Assembly (NCBI GenBank): GCA_025174535.1
Contig: JALBUN010000023.1
Coordinates: 2,232,001 to 2,296,000 of the forward strand
Source of the DNA: Cantharellus purpuraceus
Taxonomy: Eukaryota > Basidiomycota > Agaricomycetes > Cantharellales > Hydnaceae
Reading direction: 5' to 3'
Length of the DNA stretch: 64,000 nt
This document shows positions 1 to 12,428 of the stretch, in pieces. Numbering within the stretch: the first letter of the stretch is position 1; every line of letters starts with the position of its first letter. Under the pieces are notes generated by a model, which was given only the letters and a program-made list of their open reading frames with translations, searched no databases and was not told where the DNA came from. The translations under genes were made by a program, and so were the position numbers.

Positions 1-465
1 GCGGTTACTCCGCGATGAAGAGTGGCGTGGTATCGGAATCACACAAAGTTTGGGCTGGGAGCACTACGAAGTCCATGGTGAGCCGGTTCTTGCTGCCATC
101 TCCCCCTGCTGCGTGTTCTTGACTGATCCACACATGTTGTACCAATTGCAGCTCCCGAACCGCACGTCCTCCTCTTCCGTCGACCAAAGGATTATGTACC
201 ACCGAACACCGATGTAAATGGCAACGCCAAGACAAAGAAGAAGTGAAGGGACGTGTTTCCGTTGTTCATATATGTTGACGTGTTTCTCGGTCCAAGATTG
301 TAGAATGCTCCACCGCTCCATTGATATCCAACTGCTGTGTATGTTTCATGTTACGCTGACCTATGTTCCAATCAAACCACTTCTGTTTCATATGATATAC
401 ACTCCTGGTGCCAAAGGAAAGTACATGGTTGGGCATGCATGATGGATGATTTCCCGGATTAATGA
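1..465. other. Left edge, no gene assigned
   Basis: This stretch lies downstream of the HYPK-like gene. Two overlapping minus-strand frames are open here. One runs from about 321 to 64 and holds a hydrophobic segment ([12 protein letters not shown]). The other ends at a stop at 5-7. A short spliced membrane protein on the minus strand is possible, but I could not join the frames with convincing splice sites and recognise no family. It may equally be intergenic sequence. Confidence 0.3.
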
Positions 466-862
466 CTACTCAGCATACACTAAAGCTTCGAGCGCCTTGA
501 GCGTGTCGCCATTAGTCGCGACGAGTGCTCGCTCTGCTTCTTGTCGGGGTACCTCAAGCTCTTTCACCTGTGCATGTAAGAGTCAGCTCAAGCTGCATGG
601 AAGGATCGTGACATGAGGCTCACGATGAGATCGACGTCCTCCTTCTTGACTGCATGGACTTCCTTGGCTGCTCTGGGAGGAGGCTTGTCGAAGAGACCGC
701 TCCTGAACGCGTCGTCCATTCGCTGTTTCGAGTATGCAAAGCCGTCGCCAAACTGTGTTGGTGTTGAGAGAACAGTTCTTGTAACCATTAACGCTACACA
801 ACACTCACATTCACGATGACTTCAGGCTCTGGTCGACCATTAGGCCGTGTTATACTCGCCAT
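466..862 (-). CDS. HYPK-like UBA-domain protein
   Basis: Small protein of 94 residues in three exons (862-809, 752-624, 567-466) with two 56-bp introns. The C-terminal half reads VKKEDVDLI then VKELEVPRQEAERALV and ends NGDTLKALEALVYAE. This is the UBA-type three-helix fold of HYPK and of the NAC alpha C-terminus. In animals and fungi HYPK binds the NatA N-terminal acetyltransferase on ribosomes and acts as a cotranslational chaperone; that role is inferred from the family. The ATG at 862 is the first in frame and opens MASITRPNGRPEPEVIVN. All exon phases close exactly and leave no unused codons. The gene diverges from TIM54 across only 64 bp. The gene model is good; the family call rests on the UBA motif. 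Confidence 0.8.
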
Positions 863-926
863 GGCGTAGCGGAGTTGGTGACAATCCACTGCCCTTGGCG
901 CTGCTTACGGCAGCACCAAAAATCTG
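863..926. promoter_or_regulatory. 64-bp divergent promoter, HYPK-like/TIM54
   Basis: The two start codons (862 minus, 927 plus) are 64 bp apart and face away from each other. Both promoters and both 5' leaders must sit in or overlap this spacer and the neighbouring first exons. I see no TATA box in it. Confidence 0.6.
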
Positions 927-2420
927 ATGAGTGTGGCCACACCGCCAGAGGGCAGCTCTACCTCCTTTCTGCAGTACACTGGCATCCCCCCATCATGGCT
1001 CAACAAACGCCCCAGACTCCCTTCGCGCAACTGGCTCATCTTCCTCTCCACAACTGCTGCCATTACCACTCTGTATGCGTACGACCGCAGAAAATGCAAG
1101 CAGATTCGTGACGACTATGTCAACAAAGTCCGGCATCTCGCAGAAGACCCGCTCCCTTCTCTAGGTTTGCCTCGAAAAGTGACTGTTTACGGTTGCAAGT
1201 ACCCCGGAGACGAGGATGCCGACAGAAGCTTAAAGTACTTTCGCAAGTATGTAAAGGTCCGTTGCTGCTAGACCCACTCGTGTCATTGGTGTGTGCCTGA
1301 TGCATGGGACATATAACAGCCCATCCTCGTCGCCGCTGCCGTCGATTATGAAATGGTAAACGGCAAGCGTCATGGAAATCTCTCTGACATGGTGGCCAAT
1401 GACATCAAGTCGCAAAGACGCATCGAGCTCGGTCTTGACCCTCCACGTCCTACATCTGTCATCCCGTTGCCGGGCCAAGATCCAGCGGCACAGCGGCAAC
1501 GCGAACTGGAAGGTGGTATCATTATTATCGGACGTCACACCTTCAAGGAATTCATGCATGGCTTGAAACGAGGCTGGAGCGAGCCTCCGTATATAGCTGA
1601 CAAGGAAGAACTCCTCTCACGAGAGTTGGAGTATGATGACGTCTTCGATGAAGTGGATACCGAAGATGCTAATGCAGCGCTGCTGGAGTCGGCAGACCCA
1701 GACCCAGACCCACCTCTAAAACGTACTCAAGGCTCCCCATTTCAATTCCCTCCTCGCCTTAACGTACCCCCGAAACCCTCCACCTCTATACCTCAACCTT
1801 CCACCGTAGACCCTCGGATCGACACCCCTCCATCTTCCATTCCTACATATCCACCTATCCTTCTCGTGCCATTCACAAACCTCATTGGCTTCTCACTGAT
1901 TCCATGCATGATTTGGGAATTCTTTAATCAACGGCAAAAAGTACGCGATGGCGCTGACGCAGCCTATCGTCTTGTCACTACCTCTCCCCGGCCCATCCGC
2001 GGGCCTTCTTCCTACGACGAGCACACAACTGAGGTCGAAACTTCCCCCTCCTCAGACCTTTCCTTCAATCTCCAAGTAGAGTCGTTCTACAGGGCGACAT
2101 CTCTTCCATCAGATACTGAAAAGGCACGAAAGTCCTATTATGATGCACTCCGGCCCAAAATCGTCACAGCACGTCAACTTGCTCGTGGTGAACGTGAGCC
2201 TACGAAGGACGAGAGGAACTACCCGCCCCCCACAGAGGTTGAGCTGCGAGCGGAGAGGATGAAGAAAGAGTTGCGGTGGAGAGGTGACTTCTCTGGATGG
2301 GAGATCATCAGTCCTTCAACACCTGTTGCGTGGGATTCACGGTTCGAGAATGCTTTATCGGTGTATCCAGAGGTAGCACGGGATAATGCACAAGATACAC
2401 AAAATGCACGTATGTCATGA
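927..2420 (+). CDS. TIM54: Mitochondrial inner-membrane translocase subunit Tim54
   Basis: Predicted 476-residue protein in two exons (927-1256 and 1320-2420) with a 63-bp intron. The N-terminus carries a hydrophobic segment (NWLIFLSTTAAITTLYAY, about residues 36-53). It is followed by RKVTVYGCKYPGDEDAD and, across the intron, KYFRKYVK-PILVAAAVDYE, the conserved Tim54 core. A second hydrophobic stretch lies near PILLVPFTNLIGFSLIPC. Tim54 is a peripheral subunit of the TIM22 carrier translocase. In yeast it also helps assemble the Yme1 protease, which is encoded about 29 kb away here. The start at 927 gives a short Ser/Thr-rich leader before the membrane segment. It converges with MER3, whose stop lies 85 bp beyond. 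Confidence 0.92.
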
Positions 2421-2505
2421 ATCACATCGCATTCTTTAGAACTCTACTACATTTGCTGTGGAGAGAAATCTTAGAGGCTTGTTTTGCCAAACGTTCACAG
2501 TAACG

Positions 2506-5500
2506 TCAGTCCGTTATCTCGACTGCTCCACTGCAAAGCCACGCATTCCATTCCGCGATTCCCTGTGCATAACCATCTAGCTCGGTGAATGACTCGGCCT
2601 CCCCCGCAATCCGAGCGTTGTCTGGCGCTAGATTGACATCTTCGTCCATGGAGACAGACGACTGTAGCTTAACGGTGCTGTTGGTAGGCTTAGCATGCGC
2701 CCCTATTGTGCCTTCGAGAGTGAAACCTGTTGCCCTCGTCGTTGACGGTTCTATATCGAATGCATCAAGGTCCAGTGTAAAGGGCCTCTCATCATCTTCA
2801 TGTTTTGCTCTGTCAGGTTCTGATTGCTGATCACTACTAAAATTATCTTCAAGAAACAGGGGAACCTTGACTTGTCGAGCTGTAGCTTTTGGTGAGTCTA
2901 TCGCAATAGTTTCAGGGCTGTGAGAAGCTTTTGTATCGTGTTCTGCCGGTCGTAGACGGGTTGTAGGGCAGTCCGTATGTGTTGAGTCTGACTGGCGTGT
3001 AGAGGTTCTCTGACGTTTCGTTGCTGGTGATGAACGCAATGACTCTTGGAAAACTATTGATCTCGACCGCCGCCTGGATTTGAGAGGACTCGTCAGAGCA
3101 TGCTCGATAATGCGGGACTGTAAACCCTGAAAGTCTGACTTCAAAGGCCCCTGCTTGTTAGTCAAATCAATGACCATGGACGTATCCGAATCAGATGTCA
3201 AGTCGTCAGTCTCTTGCTCTGGGCACCGCTTTGACGTTGGTCGATGAATAATTTCATATGGATCTGGAAGTGCTTCGCTCTCGTGCTCTGCGTCTTCTTC
3301 ACATTCTTGTAGGGGATCAGATTTAGAAGTCTCGTTTGTGTTTAGCATCGTTGCCTTCGTGGTCCCACTCGAGCGAGCAGAGTCAAGTTTGAGATGACGA
3401 CCGTGAGGTAAGTCTAAGCCACCAGATTTTTTGTGTAGAGCTTCGAGATGTTTGAGGCCACTGTCAGACATAGATGTAGGCGGCTTTCCTGGAGGATTCG
3501 ACGTCTCCGACGGTGTTCTCTTGGGGGGGTTTGGAAGGCCATCACGACAACTGCGATAACTTCCGATGAGGGGTGACATGTAAATGATTCATCACAAGGG
3601 CGTACCAAAGATGCCGACACTGATTCTTCCTCTTGCAGGAATGATTGCATCTAAAATACGTTTGTAGAAACGTTAGATATCTAAGCACAAAACATCTGCA
3701 TGTCTGACGCATAATTGCCATTGGGTAGCTTGCGGGGCTTTGAAGATGCCTCGACTTTAGACGGCTTCAGGCCCAAGGTGGCAGAGGGTTTTGCTATCAC
3801 TTTAGACTTTGGAGGATCTTTCTTCTTGAAAAGCGCTTGGGCAGTCCCATCAAGTGCTTCACCGAATAGACGCAATGGTCAGCAGACAAAGGGTGGTAGG
3901 TCCTCTGCACGCACTCAATGACCCGTCCGTAGATAAATCTTCTTTTACGTCCCAAAACGTTGGGTCGTCTTCGAGACCAGCTAGAACCGCATCCTATATG
4001 TAGACGGTGACGAAGGTCAGCCTAGATGACGATGCAATTGCCCTTACGACATCGTAGCTTGCTGGCCTTGTGTCTGGCGTCGGATATTCAGCAGGGGAAA
4101 TCGAAGGCCTGTATGTCTCAGTCACTGTTAGTCCTGCAAAGTTGTCCTTCAAAGATGTGTTGAACATATATCGTATTGGTAGCACAGAAGGACATACGGG
4201 GCTTATGTGCGTAGATACGGATTGGCTTGGCTTTGTCAGAGTAGCCATGACAAGGAATGATCTGGGCACTTTCAGAGCCTTAGTTCTGCAAGAATCTGGA
4301 TAAGCCGACTGTCTAGCTGGTGGGAGTGGTGACGACTCACGGAATGCGGCGAAAATCCACAAATTCGTTATCGGATGTTAATGTCAGGACACTTGTCATT
4401 CCTAAAGACGCTTGCTTGTGCTTCTTTCGTTTAGTCGAGTTTGTCTCTGGGACGTTGACAAGGGCACATTCAATGTCAAGCTCGACAGTAACAGGCTTCC
4501 CTCCCCCAAAAGTCTTAATAGAGCCTTCAATCTTGAGACTGAATTCCGGTAGCTCACGAGCCGCACTCATGACTGTATTTCCGAATGGAGCTCGTCGGTT
4601 CAAAAGCTAGAAGTTTCGGGTGTGGCCAGAACAGTAAGAGCATGAAAGAACCAGTATTTACCACTTCAACACGTTCGGGTTTTGCCTGTCGAAGCGCCAC
4701 AAGAGTCGCGATACCATGCTGTGCCAATACCTAATCCACAAAGTTAGCGTAGTAACAATGCAGTGGGATCCTGGCGGGAATCCACCTTGATGCTTTTCTC
4801 GCCTATCTGCTCAATCTGCCTCAGAACTAGTGGTCTATCCTCCCAGGATTTGGCTGTCAGACTTCGAACACTATTTGTACGCATCATCGGCCAGAGTTGC
4901 CTTGAATGCGATCTAGACATACAGCTCCATGCCATACTTGAGCATTGCGCCAGATCGCTTGACTATTGCGACTTCGACGATTGCTATCAAAGCGAATTGG
5001 ATACGTCAACAAGTGTGAGGGCTCGCGCACATGGGCTTACTTCGAGAAATACGCGCAGCATGCTTGAAAATTGATAAGGCTTCTAGGAAGGGTTGACTGT
5101 CCGACGTTTTGTACTCTGGAGAGTTGAGAGGAATTCCACCCAAGACGGCCTAACATATATAGTAAGTAACTTGCAACAAGGTAAGATGTCGCGAACCTCA
5201 CCTGAATGATTATAAAAACCTTGTCGGAAACCTTCTCTATTTTTGCACGAAAACGGATGTCATTGTGGTCCGACATTTTCTTGTAAATCTTGTGGATGCG
5301 TCAGAGAGCATAGGAGGTTAGTGTCAATACGCTTTTGCATATACCTGTTTCTCTCCTGCGCGAAGGTGCATGTCACCAAGCCTACATAACGTGTAGCAAT
5401 TGAATGAGCATATCAATGTTTAAACTAACTCTTCAGCACCCGAGATCATTTCGAGCTGTATTTGTAGTTGCGTAAGGTGGGACAACCATAACCAAAGTAT

Positions 5501-8500
5501 GAACTCACAATCTCACGAAGGCTACAATTATGTGATAGCTTGAGTATTCCCTTCATCTAATGAACTATAATGAGTATTACATTCCCTAGCAAATAACAAT
5601 TTGGTACCGTTGACAAGCGAATATAATACTGTTTCGGAGATTGTGAGCGCCACATATATGCCTAGCAAAGGGTCTCACTTTGCTCATTATTTCCCCATAT
5701 TCTGTAGATGCAAAGGCGCCGCTCCCACTGTTCTTAGTCACCAAGTCGTTCTCTTGAAGGTCGCGAATTGAGGATTCAACAAGCTCATCTAGTCGACTCT
5801 GCCATGTTTGATCATTAGCTTTTCCTAGAGCGTAATGGCGTGGGTTCTTCTGGATTCGCTGAAACATGAACGAATTATGGAGCCATTCTTGGAGACCCAT
5901 GAGGTTCCATCACACTGTCTAAGATCCCAAGACAACTTACTTTGTGCTGTGTTAACATCCGTAATTGTGCCGAGACCGATTTCTGAATTCAAATGCTCCG
6001 AGAGGTTAACATGCAAACAACTTTCGAGGAGGGTTGTGCCTGAGACGAGAGACTTGTACTTCCTTTCTTGTTCTGTATCGCAGAGAATCACTGCCACACC
6101 TTCCTTATCTATTGATACACTGTCAGAACTATATCCGCATGGTGTCAACGTCTGGTAGAGCATACCAAACTGCGGTCGACCCTAATGCAGAACGGTCAAT
6201 TTTCCTCACCGAAACATGCACGAATTCACGCACCGCTCTTCCAATCATTTGTATAAAGTCAAGGTCGGAATACTCGTGCCAGCCTCCATTTTGCCACATC
6301 TTTACTCCCTTGATTACCACAGTATGTGCCGCTATAAATTTGGGATCAGTGCGGCCGCCTGAGATGCCACACTTTCATCGACTCACGCAGGTTGACACCA
6401 ACCGCTAATGTCTTCATAGTGCAGTGTCAGATGCCAAAATATGAAAATGGAAGAGGAAGCTCACAGAGGTCGCTACTACCACGCGGATGACCTTTTTGAG
6501 GAAAAGATCCTCAGTCACCCGTCGATCATCAAGAGTGAGCCCCGCATGATGGACACCAATGCCAATAGCAGCGAGCGCTGGATAATCCATACATGAGCTA
6601 GTTACGCGAACTGATGGACATCATTTCTCGGTTTACCTTGCAAGTGGTTGTCATGGAATGTGACATCGATTCTAAGGACGAGTCTCAGCCAGAAAAGGAA
6701 ACCTCAGGAAGCAGACTGACTTCTTTGGCCTTGCCCATGGTACCGTCTGTTTCCCTTCTGCTAGTTTCTGATATTCCTTCATCAAGACATCTGCCGCTCC
6801 CACCACCCCTGCCAGAACGGTTGTCATGCTATATTTAAAATGATGGTATTGACATACCTTTACGAGTCGCACAAAACACAAGCACAGGTTTGTTCGCAGC
6901 ATGCTGTTGTAACATTGGGAGGAGCTTGTAGTCGAGTGTTTTACTGAAGGAGAAATCGTTCTGATTCTTGCGTGGAAAACCGTACACAACACGGGTCAAT
7001 TTGCAAGGTCGGAATTCCTCTCCGAACTAGCTAGACAGTCAGAGTATTTCATAGCGCATTGATGCATCAGGGATGACTCTACCTTGAACACTGTAGCAGG
7101 CCTTCCGGACGAGCCACATCCAATCCAAGCGGCAATGTCATCGATGTTTGGTACAGTCGCGGAGACAAGAACGAATCGTACGGATGTGCCTCGTGTTTTC
7201 ATTCGGCTCGCGACGACTTCAAGTGTGGATCCGCGTGATTCGTTGAGAATGTGAACCTAGAATGTATATGATAATTCATTCGCGATATATACAACAAAAA
7301 ATACGCACTTCATCTATCAAGAAAAGTTGTGTGCGAGACAGTACATCGCCATGGTCTCGCCTATTTTTCATGAGATTCGAATGCTTGACTTTGACAACAC
7401 TCACCAATTTCGAGTTAAGGAGTCAAACTTCTCAGGCTAGTTAGAATGATGAACCCGGAAACCTTACGCGAATGGAAAAAGTATCTCTTACAGTCGTGAT
7501 ACTATGTAATGTTCCAGTTTTGGTTTTGTTACCATGCAGCCGGAGTTCCATAGTGCGACAGAACATAAGACCCACATGATCGAGGATGAATTAGCATCCC
7601 CCAACGCATTCCGACCATATCCGACAGTGTCCCCTGTGAGCTCACAGCCTGTAGTAACTCAGTATAACTCTAAAGAGCGCAGAGATGGCCTTTTACACTT
7701 GATACCAATCGAATCGAATTTCGCCGTCCAATCTCTATGGCGCTCCGAGCAAAGTGCCTTTGAAAGCAAATTCAGCAACTGATTCAAAGGCAGACCAGCC
7801 CGGTATATCCAAAGAAGTCTTTACTTTAGTTGGAGCCATATAAACACATTTCAAACCTTGACTCTCAGGAGTCATCAGCATACGAATCAACGCTAATTCG
7901 AAGAGTACAGTTTTTCCGCTACCCGTCGGAGCTACAGACGATGAGAACATCATGATGCTCTTAAATAAATGAAGTCTACCGCTGATGACCTAGAGAAAGC
8001 ACTGAGTTTCAAAGCAAGGATGGTGCAGTGGAACGGGAAATTTACCGCGTTGTCTGTAGAGTTTATCATCTGAAGTGGGAAATTCAGTTATGATTTATGA
8101 GGCTAACGACCATGAGAAGCTCTGACTGTGTCATAACATTGTGATTGCATAGCGTTGAAAACTCCGAACTTGAAGAAACTGCGGTACACATCCGCTGATT
8201 GAAGAAGGATATACAGTGGCTACAAGGGAGGGTTTCAAGAATACTCACGAAGCATGGAGACTGGTTTGAGTTGGATGCCGTGCGAGTTACGATTTGATCC
8301 ACGTTCATAGTGTGGAAGACCTGTAGATGTATATGGGGATGCGTCGGAAGGAAGATAGCGGTCTACAGAGGGTAATGCGGATTATAGTGAATACTTACAT
8401 CATGAGACTCAGGTTAATAATGCATATATGCGCACCGTTGGTCGGTACATCGGCTCGAGCACTTTGTGACTCGGGCGAGGTAATATTTGAATGGGTGCAG

Positions 8501-8850
8501 GCCCGCATGTCTACGTGTTGAGAACGCTGTGGGATTGTATAGCTTGAGTGAGGGATTCCTTCAGACTCGTCCTCGAACGGTCGGATATCGTCTCCTTCAA
8601 GATAGTCATGCTCATAAGCATTCTGATCCATGTAATCGTCTATGAGATGATAGCATCAGCCAAATGCTCTGGAAGAAGGCTGGTCGACTTGTGTCGACGT
8701 TGTCCAGCACTACTTTATCAACATACCGTCAAGGTTGTAGCGATCCCCTTCCCCGAACTCTTCTATCAACTCCACGCCCTGATCCAGATACATAGCGTCA
8801 GTCTGATAATAATTCTGGGTGCAGCATCCCTCAGGCAAGGGATATGCCAT
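2506..8850 (-). CDS. HFM1: Meiotic Ski2-like DNA helicase MER3/HFM1
   Basis: Long gene split by many short introns. The chosen start (8850, MAYPLPEGCC) leads to an acidic N-terminus. The helicase entry follows, with DVYRSFFKFGVFNAMQ (about 8160) and Walker A VISAPTGSGKTVLFELALI (7990-7880). Motif II LFLIDE-VHILNESRGS is split by an intron near 7320-7250. LVSATVPNIDD (about 7165) and motif VI QMIGRA-GRPQFGMLYQ (6270-6150) come next. A Sec63-type domain covers about 5280-4340. A disordered tail holds the MER3-type cysteine finger CNHSCKRKNQCRHLCC (3650-3570). In other organisms MER3 unwinds recombination intermediates to promote class I crossovers and is meiosis-specific. All core motifs look intact, so the gene appears functional. 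Individual intron borders between motifs were not all resolved. Confidence 0.9.
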
Positions 8851-10440
8851 TATAACGGGACACAAGACGCGTCGAGACGAGTTTAGAGATCTCGAGATTC
8901 AATGTCAACCACGTGACCGACCGTATGGGCTCTGGCAGACTGGGGGTTTTGTGTGTTCAGCTTTCCAACGCTATACTTTTTCTTTCTCGCCGCCGCTGGT
9001 ACTGGGGTGGTCGTGTGCATCAACATGCACACGTGCCTTCGTCAACTTTGTGGTATGCAACTTAGCTTATTAGTGTTCTCTGCTTTATCTTAACCACACG
9101 TTACTGGAGACGGCGTCGACCAGCTACATTTGCTCAGCCTAATCTGATGGGCAGTCAGCCTCATCGCTGATGCACAGTTTTTCCATAGACACGGCATAAT
9201 CTGGGGGTCGTGATACATACTTAGTTAGGGCTCGTAGACATTGCCAGGGGTAGATTCCGACATGTCCACCCCTGCGCAAGGATAGGACCTCTGCTCCCTT
9301 GCTCCTCTTGTTGACTTTGAAGAGGACATGGAACTGATGGGCGAGGTGAAAACACCGGTCAGCACAGACGTCGTATGTGCTGTCTTCTGTGCATACACTT
9401 CATTTTTATTAGAGGCGCCTCGCCTGTTCTCGCCATCTCTTTCAATGTGCATGTACAAAATGGCTCTTGGTTCAAGGTATGCTTGTGGGCCAAGTTCCAC
9501 AAGTGCGTCACATCGTTGTACATTCAGGGTAGTGACCATCTAATGTCGGGTCCAACAAGCACAACAGGAAAGCAGAGCTCCCGTCAAAAGACGTGAACAA
9601 GGACACCACGACCGAAGTAGAAGTGCAGCGGATGAAGAGTATGGCTCTGCTCTCGCTGGAAAAATTTCACCGGAAGGATCACAATGAGGTACTTGATTCG
9701 AACACCATGCCTTTCTGGTTACACCCCACCGACGCATTATCTGTGGCTTCGACTTACGCACGACAAAAGCCGTCTGTATGAAAAGGGTCTTCCTGGAAGC
9801 AGGGCCTAGACCACTAATGTCGATAAGTGGTCGATAGGTTGCGCAGATCATTGAGCACGTGTGGTGGGCAACGTCCAGAACGTATCGAGGAAGGAGGTAG
9901 AGGTCAGATGTTGTGGAGCCCCTGTGCCTCTCCGAAAGTGACTGCGCATCAAGCAGGACCTTTCTTGGCATCAGTGTAAAACGGAGGTGATTCGGGAAAA
10001 TTGACAGTGTTTGCGGTGAAAATGGTTGGAATAGCGGGGGATATGGGCTAGCCGTGTTTATCTTTGTGTTTCTATTATGGTTCAATGTGCATGTGATAGG
10101 CGGGGATGTTTGGAGTGACCAAATAAAAAAAAGCGGTAGATAAAGGCTAGGGTTGACTAGCGCGGTTGTGCGACGAGAGGAATGCTTAAGCAGCTGAAGC
10201 TCGACGGTGTGTGTGGCAACTTGGAAAGGTGAGTTTCCGTTTAGCTAGTATGGGCTCCGCATGTGAGACGTCGCGCTGGCGCTCGAAACACCAGGGTTGT
10301 ACCACAGCCTCTCCTCTCCTTTTGCTCCTCACCTTGTCCAACCAGTACTGACCGAAGGTCTCAAATCTCCATTTATATTTTCTACCCTCTCCTGTGCTGC
10401 GCACCACTACTCCTTCGGTCCCTTATTAAACCTCGCTTTA
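8851..10440. other. Intergenic, no confirmed gene
   Basis: About 1.6 kb between the divergent MER3 and transporter starts. The longest open frame is on the minus strand, from an ATG near 9971 to a stop near 9540, with no family motif I recognise. A second minus frame lies at 9539-9225 and a short plus frame (RMKSMALLSLEKFHRKDH) at 9593-9781. None is supported by motifs or clean splice sites. From about 10290 the plus strand becomes pyrimidine-rich, as is common in fungal core promoters, just before the transporter ATG. No tRNA could be drawn. Confidence 0.4.
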
Positions 10441-12213
10441 ATGGCCATGCACACTAGGTCTACCTCAATCAGTCTCTCGCTGCCAGCGTCTCCACAATCT
10501 CCTGACCTCCATCATCGCCCACCGCACGCCAGCATGCCCAATCAGTCTCCTTTCTCTCAGTTTGCCCCACAGACAAGCCCAGACCCGCTGCCGGAGATTC
10601 CCTCAGTCTCGGTGTCTCCCAGCCAGAACCAGGACACCGAAGCACCTCCCACCTTGCTTGGAATGCCTTTGAAATATGTATCGTGAGTGCACACCTGCCG
10701 CTCGCGTATCCTTTGGCCAACTATCTCCCGACCTAGTTTAATCACGCTTGCCGTGCAAAATGCCGCCCTGACGATCATAATGCACCATTCACGGGTCTCT
10801 ACTCCTCCTTCTCGCGCGTATTCGGCGGCGTCGGCTGTCTTGCTGAACGAGCTACTCAAGGGGGGTATCTCCCTAGGTATCGCTGTCTCTCAAATAGAGA
10901 AGCCTCATGTACAGCCCTCCCGGAAGCCCAGTGGCCATCTGTCAAATGGCCCCATACACACACCGTCTTCTCCCATGTCTGCAAGTTATGCGTTTGGCAT
11001 GTGGATGTATCGCTTTCGGCGCGTGGGTCGAGAGGTGTTCAGCGATGATTGCTGGAAACTGGCTATTCCGGCCATCCTTTATGTCGTGCAGAACAACCTC
11101 CAATATGTCGCAGCAGCAAACCTTGACGTAGCCACGTTCACAGTGACTTATCAAATGAAGATCCTCACCACTGCCGCGTTTTCTGTCATGCTTCTGCGCA
11201 AGAAGCTCGGAAGTACTAAATGGATTGCTTTGTTTTTCCTTGCAATCGGAGTAGGCATTGTTCAGCTTCAGGCGGGTGCTGGAAACGGTACGCAAACCGG
11301 ATCCCCTCATGGTTCGTCCGCTGCCATAATGAACCAAAATGCCACCATCGACCACGACCCTGAATTCGCGCCGCCATCGGAGAACCCTGGTGTGCATTCA
11401 ATGCAGCCTCTCAAGGGTTTCCTTGCTGTCACCGCTGCCTGCTTTACATCCGGTCTAGCCGGCGTATATTTTGAAATGGTTCTCAAAGGCTCAAAAGCGG
11501 ATCTTTGGATTCGCAACGTCCAATTATCTTTATTCTCTCTCCTCCCTGCCCTCGTTCCTATCATTTTTTCTAGTCATCCTACCGATTCGGCGGGCTGGTT
11601 CTGGGACCTGTTCCGTAATTTCGGCCTATGGGCCTGGGCGACCGTTGCCGTACAAGTGTTCGGAGGTCTTGTGACGGCCGTCGTCATTAAATATTCGGAC
11701 AACATCTTAAAAGGATTTGCCACCAGCCTGAGCATCATAATATCTTTCCTTGCTTCTGTCGCGCTCTTCAACTTTAAAATTACCCCCGCATTTGTCTTCG
11801 GCGCAACAACCGTCCTTCTGGCTACGTTTTTGTACAATAAGCCAACTGGAAAATCCACTACGTCACCAATCAGCACCGACACCCGAGTACCTTTTTATGG
11901 CTCCCCCATTGACCCCAATGCACCCATTCTTGGCCAATTCACGGGGAAAAAGCGCTTTTCTATAACAAATTCTAGTTCACGCTCGATCGCATCCTCTCTT
12001 GGGCTCGCATCATCGCGTTCTGACCCCCATGCGCCCTTGTCTAACATTCATCTTGACGTCCAGTATAGGAACTATCCCCAACCCTTTTACACAAATTCAC
12101 CGACCCCCAGTCCACCTTCATCTCACCCGCCAACACGACCGCCTTCAGCCTCACGGCCGCCGCTTGGCGCACTAGATACTCAAAATCTTGGAAGGGATGG
12201 TACTCGACAGTGA
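10441..12213 (+). CDS. Golgi nucleotide-sugar (UDP-galactose-type) transporter
   Basis: Predicted 572 residues in two exons (10441-10682, 10737-12213) around a 54-bp intron. After a Ser/Pro-rich cytosolic N-terminus, LKYVSLITLAVQNAALTII begins about ten membrane segments. Family hallmarks are LLNELLKGGISL, AIPAILYVVQNNLQYVA, DVATFTVTYQMKILTTA and GGLVTAVVIKYSDNILKGF. These match the SLC35A/UDP-galactose transporter family, drug/metabolite superfamily. Such carriers exchange UDP-sugar for UMP across the Golgi membrane to feed glycosylation. The protein is much longer than the usual 320-400 residues, owing to the N-terminal extension, a loop near GNGTQTGSPHGSS and a long Ser/Pro-rich tail. The sugar specificity (UDP-Gal or UDP-GlcNAc) cannot be settled by eye. 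The ATG at 10441 is the first in frame after the pyrimidine-rich tract. Confidence 0.88.
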
Positions 12214-12428
12214 CGAACATTGAACTTTCTTTGCTATTTTTATCCCTCGCGATACCCGTAGATATTTGAAGGCATATCTTCCTCTTGATAATTACCACAA
12301 GCACATTTCACCTCTTTACCATTTCTTTACACGCGCGTTGTACTATGACATGCGAATAGCGCTATAATGACTAAGCGGTTCCCGCAGGCCTCGGAGTGCC
12401 AGCCTTCCCAACTAATGTTCAAATTAGC

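Noticed and set aside
9680..9790. Possible tRNA on the minus strand, from a gttcgaatc-like B box
   Set aside because: The flanking bases do not form a T stem, and no matching acceptor or D arm can be drawn.
9540..10085. 181-codon minus-strand frame
   Set aside because: It opens with a non-ATG codon, has no recognisable domain and is Cys/Trp/Ser-rich at the end, as random frames often are. Kept only as a note in the intergenic entry.
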